DNA from: Hydrogenophilales bacterium 28-61-23
GTDB lineage: Bacteria > Pseudomonadota > Gammaproteobacteria > Burkholderiales > Thiobacillaceae
Assembly: GCA_002281555.1 (NCBI GenBank)
Contig: NCGJ01000009.1
Span: 1 to 64,000 of the forward strand
DNA length: 64,000 bases
Reading direction: 5' to 3'
The notes under the pieces are model-generated. The model was not told the DNA's origin, did not search any database, and saw only the letters and a program-made list of their open reading frames with translations. Position 1 is the stretch's first letter, and each line of letters begins with the position of its first letter. Below, in pieces: positions 52,596 to 62,147 of the stretch. The translations under genes were made by a program, and so were the position numbers.

Positions 52596-54362
52596 TCATG
52601 TCTTGCGCGCGAGCGTGACCGTGAAGATGCCCCAATCGTCGATCCACTGCTCCAGCTTCTCGAAACCGGCACTGTCCACCAGCGCATCCATCTCGGCCTG
52701 GGAGCGGCGACGCATCACCCAGGGCTGGTGGTCGCGGTGGCTGGTGAGGGTGCGCGCGATCATCTCGATCTGCGGATGCCAGGGCTGGCCGGTGTAGACG
52801 AGATAGCCGCCCCGCTCCACGGCCATAGCCAGACCGGCCAGGGAGCGCGCCACCAGATCGTTGTCGGCGAACAACTCGTAGAGACCGGAAACGATGGCCA
52901 GGTTGGGCCTTGACTCTGCATCGGCCAGGGCCGCAAGCCCCGCGCCATCGAAGGCGTCTCCCGCCTCGAAACGGGCAATGTCCGTCATGCCCCGCTCGGC
53001 GATGAGCGCCCGCCCCGCCACCACGTTGGGCTCGCTGTAGTCACGCAGCAGGATGGAGGCTGGCCGACTGGGCAATTGGCCCGCCGCATCCAGCACATAA
53101 CGACCGTGGCCGGCCGCGATGTCCAGCATGCGCACCGACCGGCCGGCCTGGCCCAGGGCTTGCGCCCCCGCCGCGATGGCCCGGCCGAGATGCCGCTTGC
53201 GCACCCGGATGCCGCGCCAGCCGACCGCATCCAGGTAACCCCGGTCGATCGCCTTGCCCAGTCCCAGCGCGCCCCGGGCCTGATTGCGATAGACATAATC
53301 CAGCGTGGCGCCGGAATCGAAGCCGGTTTCCAGGCCCAGGCGTATGCCCTCGGACAGCCGACCGAGCGTGCGCATGGACAATCGAGTGAGGGCGAAATTG
53401 AGATTCTTGGGCGAAAAAACGGGCAGCGGCGCGCGCAAGCGCTGCTCCTCGTCGCGGCTGTAGCCGCTCCGATGCGCCGCCAGCAATGCCGGCCTGGGCA
53501 TCAGTTGAGCCGGCTCGGCCGCGAACAGCCGGGCGATGAAGGCGCGCATCTTTTCGAAAGCCAGGTGGCGTTCCTTCTCGCCCAAAGTGTCGTGGAAGAA
53601 GCCCGGCAGCACATGGCGTTCCTTGAGGCTGCCGCCCAGGCGCTGGAAGAAAACCTCCTGCGGCGCCAAATGCACAACCCAATCGCTGTCCGACATCAGC
53701 ACCTGAGTCGGCAGGCAAATCGCCTGAGCATCGGCCACCACCCGATCGGCGGCTTCGTACAAGCCCAGCAGCACGCGCGCCGAGATGTCGCGGGTGATGA
53801 GGGGATCGGTCTCGTAGGACTGAATCCGTTCCGGGTCGTGGCTGAGGAACCTGGCCTTCACGTAGGAGGTGATGAAGAAGTTGCCGCGCAGCCGATACCA
53901 CAACGCCAGCGCCGGCCGCGCCAGCGGCACGTACAGCTTGACCTTGAAGGCGGGCGCCGTGAGCACCAGGCCACGAATCGGCGGCGCGTAATCGTGCGCC
54001 CAGGTCGCCGCCAGCACCGCCCCAACGCTCTGGGCGATGACCACGATGTCGGCCAGAGCGATGCCGTATTCGGCGCTGATATGGCGGATGAACACATCCA
54101 CGTCCTTCACCGAGGCGGCGAAGCTGGGGCTATCGCCGCGTGGGCCGGGCGATAGCCCATGGCCGCGCGCGTCCCAGGCAAAACAGGCGAAATCGCCCAG
54201 GCCGAGCTCATCCACCACATGCTGGAGCCGCCCGGAATGTTCGTGGCCGCGATGGAACAACACCAGCGCCCGCTTCGCCGGCTCGTTGCTGGCGGGCCAA
54301 TGCCGGTAGAACAGCGAAACGCCGTCGTGGCTGGTGAAGTGTTTTTCCCGCGCCTCGCGCAT
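52596..54362 (-). CDS. ynbC: alpha/beta hydrolase fused to methyltransferase (YnbC-like)
   Basis: 588 residues, close to E. coli YnbC. N-terminal hydrolase (~1-285): KHFTSHDGVSLFYRHWP, LVLFHRGHEHSGR, DARGHGLSPGPRGDSP, nucleophile elbow AQSVGAV, DSDWVV and GFFHDTLGE. C-terminal SAM-methyltransferase (~350-588): VRMLDIAAGHGRYVLDAAG and LAIVSGLYELFADN. The ATG at 54362 has GGAG six bases upstream; further upstream codons are not conserved. It may remodel the head group or acyl chain of the lipid made by the ynbA/B pair. Confidence 0.88.
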   Translation of the reverse strand: MREAREKHFTSHDGVSLFYRHWPASNEPAKRALVLFHRGHEHSGRLQHVVDELGLGDFACFAWDARGHGLSPGPRGDSPSFAASVKDVDVFIRHISAEYGIALADIVVIAQSVGAVLAATWAHDYAPPIRGLVLTAPAFKVKLYVPLARPALALWYRLRGNFFITSYVKARFLSHDPERIQSYETDPLITRDISARVLLGLYEAADRVVADAQAICLPTQVLMSDSDWVVHLAPQEVFFQRLGGSLKERHVLPGFFHDTLGEKERHLAFEKMRAFIARLFAAEPAQLMPRPALLAAHRSGYSRDEEQRLRAPLPVFSPKNLNFALTRLSMRTLGRLSEGIRLGLETGFDSGATLDYVYRNQARGALGLGKAIDRGYLDAVGWRGIRVRKRHLGRAIAAGAQALGQAGRSVRMLDIAAGHGRYVLDAAGQLPSRPASILLRDYSEPNVVAGRALIAERGMTDIARFEAGDAFDGAGLAALADAESRPNLAIVSGLYELFADNDLVARSLAGLAMAVERGGYLVYTGQPWHPQIEMIARTLTSHRDHQPWVMRRRSQAEMDALVDSAGFEKLEQWIDDWGIFTVTLARKT

Positions 54363-54549
54363 GGCTACTCCCATAAATATTGATTGAAATCCGCTTGCCA
54401 ACGGCGGCTCGACCGCCGCTCAGGTCAGCACGCGCCGTCGGGCGCCAGCGCGAGTGTATCGACAAGGCGATCAGGCCGGTGTCTGGCAGAAGAGCTTGGA
54501 ACAATTGAAACGAAGAGGACGCCAGCCGCGCCCCTATTGGCAGCCAAAT

Positions 54550-54574
54550 AAAAAAAGCCCGGCATAAGCCGGGC
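54550..54574 (-). terminator. rho-independent terminator after the 5'-nucleotidase gene
   Basis: On the minus strand: GCCCGGC, TTAT loop, GCCGGGC, then seven T. It lies about 40 nt after the stop of the SoxB-like nucleotidase gene and before ynbC. Confidence 0.85.
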
Positions 54575-54615
54575 CACAAGAAGGCCGGAAAATCGGCCGG
54601 ATATTACAAAACCGA

Positions 54616-56697
54616 TTACAAAACCGGACAAGTCTCCGCCGAGGCGCCCTTGAGCGGTTGAATCATCTTGAAGTGGTAGCCGGGGGGATTGATGGTCGGC
54701 AGCCGCTTCACGGTGAGGCGGTGAATCGGCAGGTTGGCTTCGGTCACCGTTCCACCCAGGTTGACACGCAGGTACTGGACCACGGCCTCGCTGACATCCA
54801 TCAACTCTTCGCTTGGCGGCAGCGTGGCAGGCGCGCCCGGGCCCGCGACCTGTACCACCGAGCCATCCGTCTTGACCACCTGAATCTGGCGGCCGCGGCA
54901 GGGATTGCAGTTGTTGATGGTGGTCTTGTCGTCCGCATACCAGTAGCCCGCGACCTTGTAGCCGTCGTAGGCCGGGTCGCCATTCGCGCTCAAGCACTGC
55001 TGGTAGGTCGGGTTGGCCACGCCGGCAATGGTCGCGCGGCTGTCGTAGATGTCCATCTCCTTGAGCGGCGCGCCGTTCACCTTGATGTTGCTGCCACGGT
55101 TGGTGCCCCAGGGCCGGGTGGGCAGCGCGAGGGTCGGGCCGTTGATCGGCGTCGGCGTCGCGCCCATGAGGCCGTCGCAGGCATCCACGTCGAAGCTCAC
55201 GCCGTTGTAGCCGAACATCCAGCCGCCGGCCCACAGGCTGGGGTCGGACGCGAACGTTCCCTGCGTGGATTGCTCGATGGCGAACTTCAGGTCGGCGCCG
55301 CAGGCCTTGGTGGTGCGTCCCAGCTTGGCCGCGATGGGCACGTAGTGGTAGATGTCCTCCATGGTGATGGGCCAGCCGGCCGGGACGTGGGTGCCGTAGC
55401 GGAAACCGCGGATGGATGAGCTTTCGGCGCCGGACACGGCGCTCATGGCGTCGGCGATCAGGTCATGCGACGTGCCTTCGACCACCGCGGGCATGTCCTC
55501 ATCGACGAAGTTGGAGCGATGCAGCCCCACCTCGGTGTAGGCGATGGTCTCGTCCACCGGGCGCTTCAGTTCCGTGGTGTTGCCACTGATCGTCACCTTC
55601 TGGCCGGGCACGAAGGTTCCCGCCACATAGGGCGCGCGCACCTGGGCGACCAGGGCGGCAATGGCCTTGTCCTCCTTGAGGTCGTCGGTCACCACATGCT
55701 GTTTGAACTCCCATTCCTTGATCTTGCCATTCTTGATTTCGAGCTCGAGTTCGCCCACCACGGTGCCGTCCTGGCCTTGCTCCAGGATCAGCGTCCGGGT
55801 GCCGTCGGCGTGGCTGACGACGATCGGTTCTGTGGTGCGCTCGTGCATGTCCGAGTTCAGGATCACATCCGGGGCGGGGCTGATTTTTTCGGCGATCTCG
55901 ATGTCGCGCGCCATTTCCAGTTCGGAAATCATCACCACCACATCCACTTTCTCGTCGTTGCGCAGCTTGTTGACGAAGCAGGGCACTTCGGCCTTGGCGT
56001 CGGTGAACAGGTAATTCTGGGTCACGCTGGTGCCGACGGCGGCAATGGCGCGCGCCGTGGTGAAGCCGAGGATGCCGACCTTGACCTTGCCGACCTGCTT
56101 GATGCTGTAGGTCGGCAGCACGCGCTTGAGCGGACGCTGCGTGCCGGTGGCGGGGTCGGTCGCCGTCGCGCCGCAGACCGCGGCGTCGTCAAACTGGTTG
56201 GTGTAATAGAGGTTGGAGGCCAGGGCATTCCAGTTCGCCAGCGGCGCGGCGCTCGCCGACCCCTTGAAGGTCTCCTCGAAGCGGGCCGTGCCATACAGGA
56301 AGTCCCAGTTGCCGGGCGCATGGGCGACGTAACCAAACCTGTTCAGGACATCGATCATGGCCTGACCGCGGCTGAACAGGGCTTCGCCCGACCCCTGCAC
56401 GGTGTCGCCGGTATTGATCAGGAGCGAGCGGTCCACGCCCTTTTCCCTGGCTTCCTTGCGCAGCTTCTTGATCAGGGTGTACATGCGCGCCACGCCGCCT
56501 TCCATGCTGTGGCCGATGGAGTCGCTGCGTAAATTGGGACGCGGCAGCAGATGGCCGTGGATGTCGCCGGTCTGGATCAGGGTTACCTCGCCGCTGCCGG
56601 CCAGAACGGTGCTCGGGACAACGCCCGCGGCGGCCGCCAACAGCGCGGCAGACAGCGTTTTCAGGCGTGCCCGCGCGAAAATATTACGAATAGCCAT
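54616..56697 (-). CDS. exported 5'-nucleotidase / SoxB-like metallophosphoesterase
   Basis: 693 residues with a signal peptide (cleavage near STVLAGSG). Metallophosphoesterase motifs: TGDIHGHLL, NTGDTVQGSG, APGNWDFLYG and later SDMHERT. The GEALFSRGQAMIDVLNRFGY stretch and GNWDF (W where most 5'-nucleotidases have GNHEFD) resemble SoxB of thiosulfate oxidation more than UshA. The C-terminal 5'-nucleotidase domain (VEGTSHDLIADAMSAVSGAESS, MEDIYHYVPIAAKLGRTT) is present. No other sox genes are in the window. The ATG at 56697 follows AGGAGAG. Confidence 0.85.
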   Translation of the reverse strand: MAIRNIFARARLKTLSAALLAAAAGVVPSTVLAGSGEVTLIQTGDIHGHLLPRPNLRSDSIGHSMEGGVARMYTLIKKLRKEAREKGVDRSLLINTGDTVQGSGEALFSRGQAMIDVLNRFGYVAHAPGNWDFLYGTARFEETFKGSASAAPLANWNALASNLYYTNQFDDAAVCGATATDPATGTQRPLKRVLPTYSIKQVGKVKVGILGFTTARAIAAVGTSVTQNYLFTDAKAEVPCFVNKLRNDEKVDVVVMISELEMARDIEIAEKISPAPDVILNSDMHERTTEPIVVSHADGTRTLILEQGQDGTVVGELELEIKNGKIKEWEFKQHVVTDDLKEDKAIAALVAQVRAPYVAGTFVPGQKVTISGNTTELKRPVDETIAYTEVGLHRSNFVDEDMPAVVEGTSHDLIADAMSAVSGAESSSIRGFRYGTHVPAGWPITMEDIYHYVPIAAKLGRTTKACGADLKFAIEQSTQGTFASDPSLWAGGWMFGYNGVSFDVDACDGLMGATPTPINGPTLALPTRPWGTNRGSNIKVNGAPLKEMDIYDSRATIAGVANPTYQQCLSANGDPAYDGYKVAGYWYADDKTTINNCNPCRGRQIQVVKTDGSVVQVAGPGAPATLPPSEELMDVSEAVVQYLRVNLGGTVTEANLPIHRLTVKRLPTINPPGYHFKMIQPLKGASAETCPVL

Positions 56698-56841
56698 GAC
56701 TCTCTCCTCTTGTAATTTGCCGACCCCGAAATGAGGTCTAGCGTAGGACGTCATGGCCTTGGGCTTTATTCCACCGGTCCGACCGATGCAGATTGATTAC
56801 ATGTCAAGTAAGGGCTACAGACACACCGGAAAACGCCGACT

Positions 56842-57447
56842 TCAACCGCCTTTGCTTAAAAACATCAGGCTGTCCAGACGCTGGCCGGACTGAATTTCAA
56901 GCCGGATCCGGGCCAGGCCGGCGGAGCCGACGTTGATGCCGTAGGCCCGGCCGGGCGGCAAGCCGAGCGCGTGGCAAATCGCCATGCGGATGACGCCGGC
57001 ATGCGCCACGACCAGGACGTGCTGGCCGGCGTAGCGTTCATGCAGGTCTTCGTAAGCGGCCACGACACGGCCGAAAAAATCGGCCAGCGGTTCCGCGCCT
57101 TCCGGCCGATTGCCGACCGGATCGCGCTTGAAATTGAAAATGCAGTCCGGGTCTTGCCGCTTGATCTGCTCCGCCGTTTTGCCTTCCCAGACGCCGAAAC
57201 CAACTTCGGCCAGACGCGCATCGACATGCACCGGCAGCGCAACGCTTGCGGATAGCTCATGCGCAAATGCCAGGCATCGGCTCAATGGCGAACTGACGAT
57301 GGCGCTCCAGGGCCGTTCCGCGGACGTCGCGGCGCGCATCTGCGCCCAGCCTTTTTCCGACAGCGGGTCGTCGATCTGGCCACGATATTTCTTGCCGCCG
57401 ACCGGTTCGCCATGGCGCAGGAAATCGAAGGTGGTGGTGGTCTTCAT
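56842..57447 (-). CDS. histidine phosphatase family protein
   Basis: 201 residues of the phosphoglycerate-mutase-like fold: catalytic FLRHGEP at the N-terminus, SSPLSRCLAFA, ARLAEVGFGVWEGKTAEQI and VVAHAGVIRMA with the second His. The FGVWEG motif resembles alpha-ribazole phosphatase (CobC), which acts in B12 synthesis; that would fit the B12-dependent Eut enzyme in the window, but no cobalamin genes are near. It begins 13 nt after the ParA-like gene. Confidence 0.8.
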   Translation of the reverse strand: MKTTTTFDFLRHGEPVGGKKYRGQIDDPLSEKGWAQMRAATSAERPWSAIVSSPLSRCLAFAHELSASVALPVHVDARLAEVGFGVWEGKTAEQIKRQDPDCIFNFKRDPVGNRPEGAEPLADFFGRVVAAYEDLHERYAGQHVLVVAHAGVIRMAICHALGLPPGRAYGINVGSAGLARIRLEIQSGQRLDSLMFLSKGG

Positions 57448-57460
57448 GGCCTGAATTTTC

Positions 57461-58126
57461 TCAACGACCGCGCAGCAGGTCTTCGACTTCGCGCCGCAAG
57501 GCATCGACTTCCATCACCGCCAGCGCGGCGCGGCTGCCAAGCGACTGGATGCTGGCGCCGAGCGCGGCGCATTGGCGGTAAGCCGTGCGGCTTTTCAGGT
57601 TGGCGGCCAGCATGGGAATGCCGAACTCCGGCAACATGCCGAGCACCTCGCGCGCCAGCAAGGTGTTGAGTTGCAACTGGTTCACCACCAGACGCGCATC
57701 GAGCTCCGGGTTTTTATGGCGCGCAAGCACGATGGCCTCGCGTATGCGCACCGAAGCCCAAAGATCGAGCGGCGAGGGAATCACCGGCACCAGGGCCAGA
57801 TGCGCCACGCGCAATGCGCTCACCGTCACCGACGCCGCCGCCGCCGGCGGGCTGTCGATGACGATGTAATCAAACTCCTCCGAGCGCTTGCGCAACGCCT
57901 TGTGCAGCTTGCCCTCCTCGCCGGAGACGTCTTCCACTTCAGCCGGGAAAACGACACCCATAGCGGCGCCCATGCCGGACCAGTGCAGCGCGGTGTTCTG
58001 CGCATCCGCGTCCGCCACCAAAACGCGCTTGCCCCGGTCGGCCAGACTGCCAGCCAGCAGCATGGCCAGAGTCGTCTTGCCCGCGCCGCCCTTTTGATTA
58101 ACCACGGCGATGATTTTCGCGCTCAT
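57461..58126 (-). CDS. ParA-like ATPase
   Basis: 221 residues. Deviant Walker A KGGAGKTT with the signature Lys, then VADADAQNTALHWSG, IVIDSPPAAAASV and VPVIPSPLDLWA. This is the small Walker-type ParA/Soj family without a helix-turn-helix N-terminus; such proteins position plasmids, chemosensory arrays or other cargo. No ParB gene is adjacent, so it may be an orphan ParA with a non-plasmid cargo. Confidence 0.87.
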   Translation of the reverse strand: MSAKIIAVVNQKGGAGKTTLAMLLAGSLADRGKRVLVADADAQNTALHWSGMGAAMGVVFPAEVEDVSGEEGKLHKALRKRSEEFDYIVIDSPPAAAASVTVSALRVAHLALVPVIPSPLDLWASVRIREAIVLARHKNPELDARLVVNQLQLNTLLAREVLGMLPEFGIPMLAANLKSRTAYRQCAALGASIQSLGSRAALAVMEVDALRREVEDLLRGR

Positions 58127-58191
58127 GATCTTTACTCCTTATAACGACCTTACATGGTAGCGCCATGCTTAGCCCGATGCAGCCGCGTGGG

Positions 58192-58197
58192 TATAAT
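58192..58197 (+). promoter_or_regulatory. putative -10 box of fabI
   Basis: A consensus TATAAT 31 nt before the fabI ATG. TTAGCC at 58169-58174, 17 nt upstream, would be a poor -35. Confidence 0.5.
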
Positions 58198-58228
58198 TCG
58201 CGCGTTTCAAATTACCTGGATTCAACTC

Positions 58229-59023
58229 ATGGGCTTTCTTGCCGGCAAAAAGATTCTCATCACCGGTTTGCTCAGCAACCGTTCAATTGCCTACGGCGTC
58301 GCCAAATGCTGCCACCGCGAGGGCGCCGAACTGGCCTTCACCTATCAGGGCGACAAGGTCAAAGACCGCGTGCTGGGCCTGATCAACGAATTCAGCAGCA
58401 GTGAAGCGCTGCTGTTTCCCTGCGATGTCAGTAGCGATGAGGAAATCGCCGCCCTGTTCGACAGCCTGGGCAAGCATTGGGACGGACTCGACGGCATCGT
58501 GCATTCGATCGCCTACGTGCCGAAGGAAGCGCTGGTCGGCAGTTATCTGGATAACGTCACGCGCGAAAACTTCCAAATCGCACATGACATCTCCAGCTAT
58601 TCGTTCACAGCGCTGGCGAAAGCCGGACTGCCGATGATGGCCGGCCGCAATGCCGCAATGCTGACCATGACCTATCTGGGCGCGGTGCGCTCGGTGCCGC
58701 ATTACAACGTCATGGGTCTGGCCAAGGCCAGCCTGGAAGCCAGCGTGTATTACCTCGCCTCCAGCGTCGGCCCGAAAGGCATCCGGGTCAACGGCCTTTC
58801 CGCCGGCCCGATCAAGACCCTGGCCGCTTCCGGCATCGCCGATTTCAACAAGCTGCTGGCCTGGGGCGAAAAGCACTCGCCGTTGCGCCGCAACGTCACC
58901 ATCGAGGAAGTCGGCAATGCCGCCGCTTTCCTGATGTCCGATCTGGCCTCCGGCATTACCGGCGAAATCACCTATGTCGACTCCGGCTTCAACAGCACGG
59001 CGGGTTTGTCGACCGACGATTAA
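58229..59023 (+). CDS. fabI: enoyl-[acyl-carrier-protein] reductase FabI
   Basis: A 264-residue short-chain dehydrogenase that performs the last reduction of fatty acid elongation with NADH. Opening [26 protein letters not shown] has the FabI-type cofactor motif, and the active-site pair is in [10 protein letters not shown] (Tyr-x6-Lys). The ATG at 58229 is where the domain begins. It is the usual target of triclosan-type inhibitors. A strong bidirectional terminator follows. Confidence 0.96.
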   Translation: MGFLAGKKILITGLLSNRSIAYGVAKCCHREGAELAFTYQGDKVKDRVLGLINEFSSSEALLFPCDVSSDEEIAALFDSLGKHWDGLDGIVHSIAYVPKEALVGSYLDNVTRENFQIAHDISSYSFTALAKAGLPMMAGRNAAMLTMTYLGAVRSVPHYNVMGLAKASLEASVYYLASSVGPKGIRVNGLSAGPIKTLAASGIADFNKLLAWGEKHSPLRRNVTIEEVGNAAAFLMSDLASGITGEITYVDSGFNSTAGLSTDD

Positions 59024-59045
59024 GCAACTGGCTGTTAAGCATTAA

Positions 59046-59087
59046 CGACAACAAAAAAGCCGGGCAAGCCCGGCTTTTTTGTTGTCG
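59046..59087. terminator. bidirectional rho-independent terminator
   Basis: A perfect 20-bp inverted repeat with a 2-nt loop (arms 59046-59065 and 59068-59087), core GCCGGGC/GCCCGGC flanked by six A and six T. It separates the convergent fabI and ppiD genes and serves both strands. Confidence 0.93.
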
Positions 59088-59110
59088 CGCGGAAGTTCAA
59101 GCCCCGGCGT

Positions 59111-60991
59111 TCACTCCGCCTTCGGCTCCAGCGCGCTCGGCTCGATCTTGATCTTCGCCCGGGCCTTGATGCCTTCCAGATAAGCGCGCATTTCCTCCTG
59201 CGCCAGCATGCGGCGCATGTCGTTGCGCATGGCCTTGATCTGTTCGGCCGGCGGCGTGACCGCATCGACCTGATTGATCCGATACAAGCGATAACCTTCG
59301 GCCGAATCGAGCCCGACATAAGCCGGCAACTTGGCGATATCGGCGGCGAAAATGGCGCGCACCGCGGCGGACGGCACATTCAGCGGCCGCATGCGCGAAA
59401 CCGTCATCGGCGCGGAAAGAGCGGCCGGCGCCTGGCCCGCACGCGCAGCTTCCAGCGCTTTCTTGCCGGCCTCCGCCGCCAGTTTGCGCGCCGCTGTCGC
59501 GGCCAGGCGGGCGCGAATCTCGCCCGCCACCTCGGCCAGAGCGCGCATGCCGGCCGGACGATGCTCGATGACTCGAGCCGAAACCAGCGTGTTGGGCGCA
59601 ACTTCAACCGCCTCGACGTTCTGCTTCTTTTTCAGCGCATCTTCACTCAGCAAAGCATCGATCAAACGGGTATCGCCCAGCATGGCCGGCTGCGCCTTGC
59701 CCTTGCCGATCCAGCCGCTTTCCTCGATTTTCAGGCCGAACTCTTTCGCCGCCGGCTCCAGGCTTTCCGGTTGCTCGTAAACCATATTGCTGAAACGTTC
59801 AGCGGTTTCGACAAAACGCTTGGCCGCGTCCTGCTGCTTGATAGTGCGGACGATGTCGTCCTTGACCAGCGCAAAACCCAGCTTGGCGCCGCCGACCACG
59901 CCATCCAGACGGATGATGTGATAGCCGAACTGGCTCTCGACTGGTCCCTGAATTTCGCCCGGCTTCATTGCCCAGACGGCATCGGCAAACGGTTTCACCA
60001 TCATGTCGCGGGAAAACGCGCCGAGATCGCCGCCTTTTTCGCCGGAGCCCGGATCTTGCGAATGCTGGCGGGCAAGGTCGGCAAACCTGGCCGGCGCCGC
60101 GCGCACTTCCGCCAGCAACTGTTCGGCGCGCGCCTTCGCGGCTTGCTTGGCGGCGGCATTCGCGCCGGCATCGACCTTGATCAGGATGTGGCTGGCGCGG
60201 CGCTGTTCAGGCTCCTGGAATTGCGCCGGGTTCTCGTCGAAGAACTTGCGCGCCTGCTCGTCACTGACCTGGATTCCAGCTTCAAGCACGGCTTGCGACA
60301 GGGTCAGATATTGCACGCGCACCATCGCCGGTGTCGTGTAGTCGGCCTGGTGCGCCTTGAACTCGGCCTCGACCGCCTTGTCGCCGGTGGCTTCGGCGAT
60401 TTGCGGGTTATTGGCGTAGCTCTTCTGATCGAACACCGCTTCGTTCACCTCACGCTGCTGGGCAAGCAGGTTGGCCAGACGGGTCGCGCTCGGCAACGCA
60501 AAAACGGCGCCCTCGCCATAGCCGATCTGCAGCTGCTTGAGCAACAGATCCTGGCCGATCATGGCCAACAACTCGCCGCGCGCCATGCCCCGGTTCTTCA
60601 ACCATGCCTCGAGGCGCGGCTCGGAAAACTTGCCGTTTTCGTGAAAGATCTCGACCCCGGCCAGCACCGCCTGAACCTGCGCATCGAGGATCGAGAAACC
60701 GGCCTTGTTGGCAGCCTGGGACAGCAAGCGCGTATTGACCAACTGATCCATCACCTGCTGGCGCAACAGCTTCTCATCCACCTTGCCGCCAAGCCGCTCC
60801 TGTTGTTCTTTCAAGGTCTTGACGAATTCGCGCTGGCTGATTTCGTCATCCCCGATCTTTGCGACCGGCGCCTCTTTTCCGCCCGAAGAAAAATACGAAT
60901 CGACTCCCCACAAAGCGAAAGGAATGACCAGCAGACCCAGGATGACTTTGGTAATCCAACCTTGGGAACGTTCTCGAATGGCTTCTAACAT
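59111..60991 (-). CDS. ppiD: periplasmic folding chaperone PpiD (SurA_N / parvulin)
   Basis: 626 residues, anchored by an N-terminal TM helix (WITKVILGLLVIPFALWGVDSYF). A SurA-like chaperone domain follows (GDDEISQREFVKTLKEQQERLGGKVDEKLLRQQVMDQLVNTRLL), then one parvulin prolyl isomerase domain (~265-360: RASHILIKVDA, FADLARQHSQDPGSGEKGGDLGAFSR, SQFGYHIIRLD) and a C-terminal domain. It helps proteins leaving the Sec translocon to fold in the periplasm. Confidence 0.94.
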   Translation of the reverse strand: MLEAIRERSQGWITKVILGLLVIPFALWGVDSYFSSGGKEAPVAKIGDDEISQREFVKTLKEQQERLGGKVDEKLLRQQVMDQLVNTRLLSQAANKAGFSILDAQVQAVLAGVEIFHENGKFSEPRLEAWLKNRGMARGELLAMIGQDLLLKQLQIGYGEGAVFALPSATRLANLLAQQREVNEAVFDQKSYANNPQIAEATGDKAVEAEFKAHQADYTTPAMVRVQYLTLSQAVLEAGIQVSDEQARKFFDENPAQFQEPEQRRASHILIKVDAGANAAAKQAAKARAEQLLAEVRAAPARFADLARQHSQDPGSGEKGGDLGAFSRDMMVKPFADAVWAMKPGEIQGPVESQFGYHIIRLDGVVGGAKLGFALVKDDIVRTIKQQDAAKRFVETAERFSNMVYEQPESLEPAAKEFGLKIEESGWIGKGKAQPAMLGDTRLIDALLSEDALKKKQNVEAVEVAPNTLVSARVIEHRPAGMRALAEVAGEIRARLAATAARKLAAEAGKKALEAARAGQAPAALSAPMTVSRMRPLNVPSAAVRAIFAADIAKLPAYVGLDSAEGYRLYRINQVDAVTPPAEQIKAMRNDMRRMLAQEEMRAYLEGIKARAKIKIEPSALEPKAE

Positions 60992-61089
60992 GAGTTTTCT
61001 ATCGCTTTAACGGGATCGGAGGAGCGAACGATAACGCGCGTTCGATACGAATATATTATTTATTAACAAATACTTATGCGCAATTCAAC

Positions 61090-61177
61090 TGGCGGAAGCG
61101 GTGAGATTCGAACTCACGAACGGTTGCCCGTTGCCGGTTTTCAAGACCGGTGCAATCGACCACTCTGCCACGCTTCC
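61090..61177 (-). tRNA. tRNA-Ser (anticodon UGA)
   Basis: On the minus strand the acceptor GGAAGCG pairs with CGCTTCC, followed by G and an encoded CCA. The D arm, anticodon loop CTTGAAA (anticodon TGA), a long variable arm and the TTCGAATC T loop are all readable. The long variable arm is typical of class II tRNAs such as Ser. Length 88 nt including CCA. Confidence 0.97.
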
Positions 61178-61427
61178 AAGGGGGCGCATTCTAGCTTGGC
61201 TGGGCGTGACTCCGAAACCGCGATTTCAGCCACAAAAGCTTCACCGCCGTTCCGACTTGTTTGAATTCGAACCGCCATGAAGGCGAGCAATCCGCGCTCC
61301 GAATCCCCGGAAATTTGATGCGGGCGTATCCTGGATCGCGTTGCGGCGCTCGACCGAGGGTCGTTGCTGTTACCCTGCAAACCCAGCTGTTAGCCTGAAA
61401 ATCCCATTCCGAAGGAGCATCCAGAAC

Positions 61428-62129
61428 ATGAAAAACCTGTTGGCACTTTGCCTGATTGCCGCCGCCCCGCTGGTATGGGCGGACAAGCCCCCCGCCCCCA
61501 TCCAGACGGCGCTTGGCACCGTCAAAGGCGAGGTTCTCGAGATCAAGGACGTCGAAAGCTACACCTACCTGCGCCTGAAAACCCAGGACGGCGAAACCTG
61601 GGCCGCGGTCAACAAGGCGCCGGTCAAGAATGGCGCGCAAGTCACGATAGAAAACGTGATGGTCATGAGCAACTTCGAGAGCAAGACGCTGAAGAAGACG
61701 TTCCCGAAAATTCTGTTCGGCACCCTGGGCGGCAACGTTGACGGCACCAACGCCGACATGGCCGCGGCTCACGCCGGCCTGGCCAAAACCAAGGATGACG
61801 GAGATATCCATGTCGCCAAGGCCAGCGGCGCGAACGCAAGAACCGTGGCGGAAATCGTCACCAAAGCGGGCGAACTGAAAGACAAACCGGTTCTGCTGCG
61901 CGGCAAGGTGGTCAAGTACAACCCGGGCATCATGGGGAAAAACTGGGTCCATCTGCGCGATGGCACGGGTTCCGCCGCGGATGGCAGCAACGACATCCTG
62001 GTGACCACCCAGAGCCGGACCAAGGTAGGCGATGTGGTGACCGCGCAGGGTCTGGTCCGCGCCAACAAGGATTTTGGCGCCGGCTATGCCTACAAGGTGT
62101 TGATTGAAGACGCGACGCTGAAGCAGTAA
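61428..62129 (+). CDS. exported OB-fold protein (NrfJ-like)
   Basis: 233 residues with a signal peptide (MKNLLALCLIAAAPLVWA). The first half (GTVKGEVLEIKDVESYTYLRLKTQDGETWAAVN, APVKNGAQVTIENVMVMSNFESKTLKKTFPKILFG) is the pattern of the small NrfJ-like periplasmic proteins seen near multihaem cytochromes. The second half (KPVLLRGKVVKYNPGIMGKNWVHLRDGTGS) is a second OB-fold. GAAGGAG precedes the ATG. No haem motif and no cytochrome neighbour here; function unclear. Confidence 0.75.
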   Translation: MKNLLALCLIAAAPLVWADKPPAPIQTALGTVKGEVLEIKDVESYTYLRLKTQDGETWAAVNKAPVKNGAQVTIENVMVMSNFESKTLKKTFPKILFGTLGGNVDGTNADMAAAHAGLAKTKDDGDIHVAKASGANARTVAEIVTKAGELKDKPVLLRGKVVKYNPGIMGKNWVHLRDGTGSAADGSNDILVTTQSRTKVGDVVTAQGLVRANKDFGAGYAYKVLIEDATLKQ

Positions 62130-62147
62130 TCGCCGCGCCGGCCAGAC

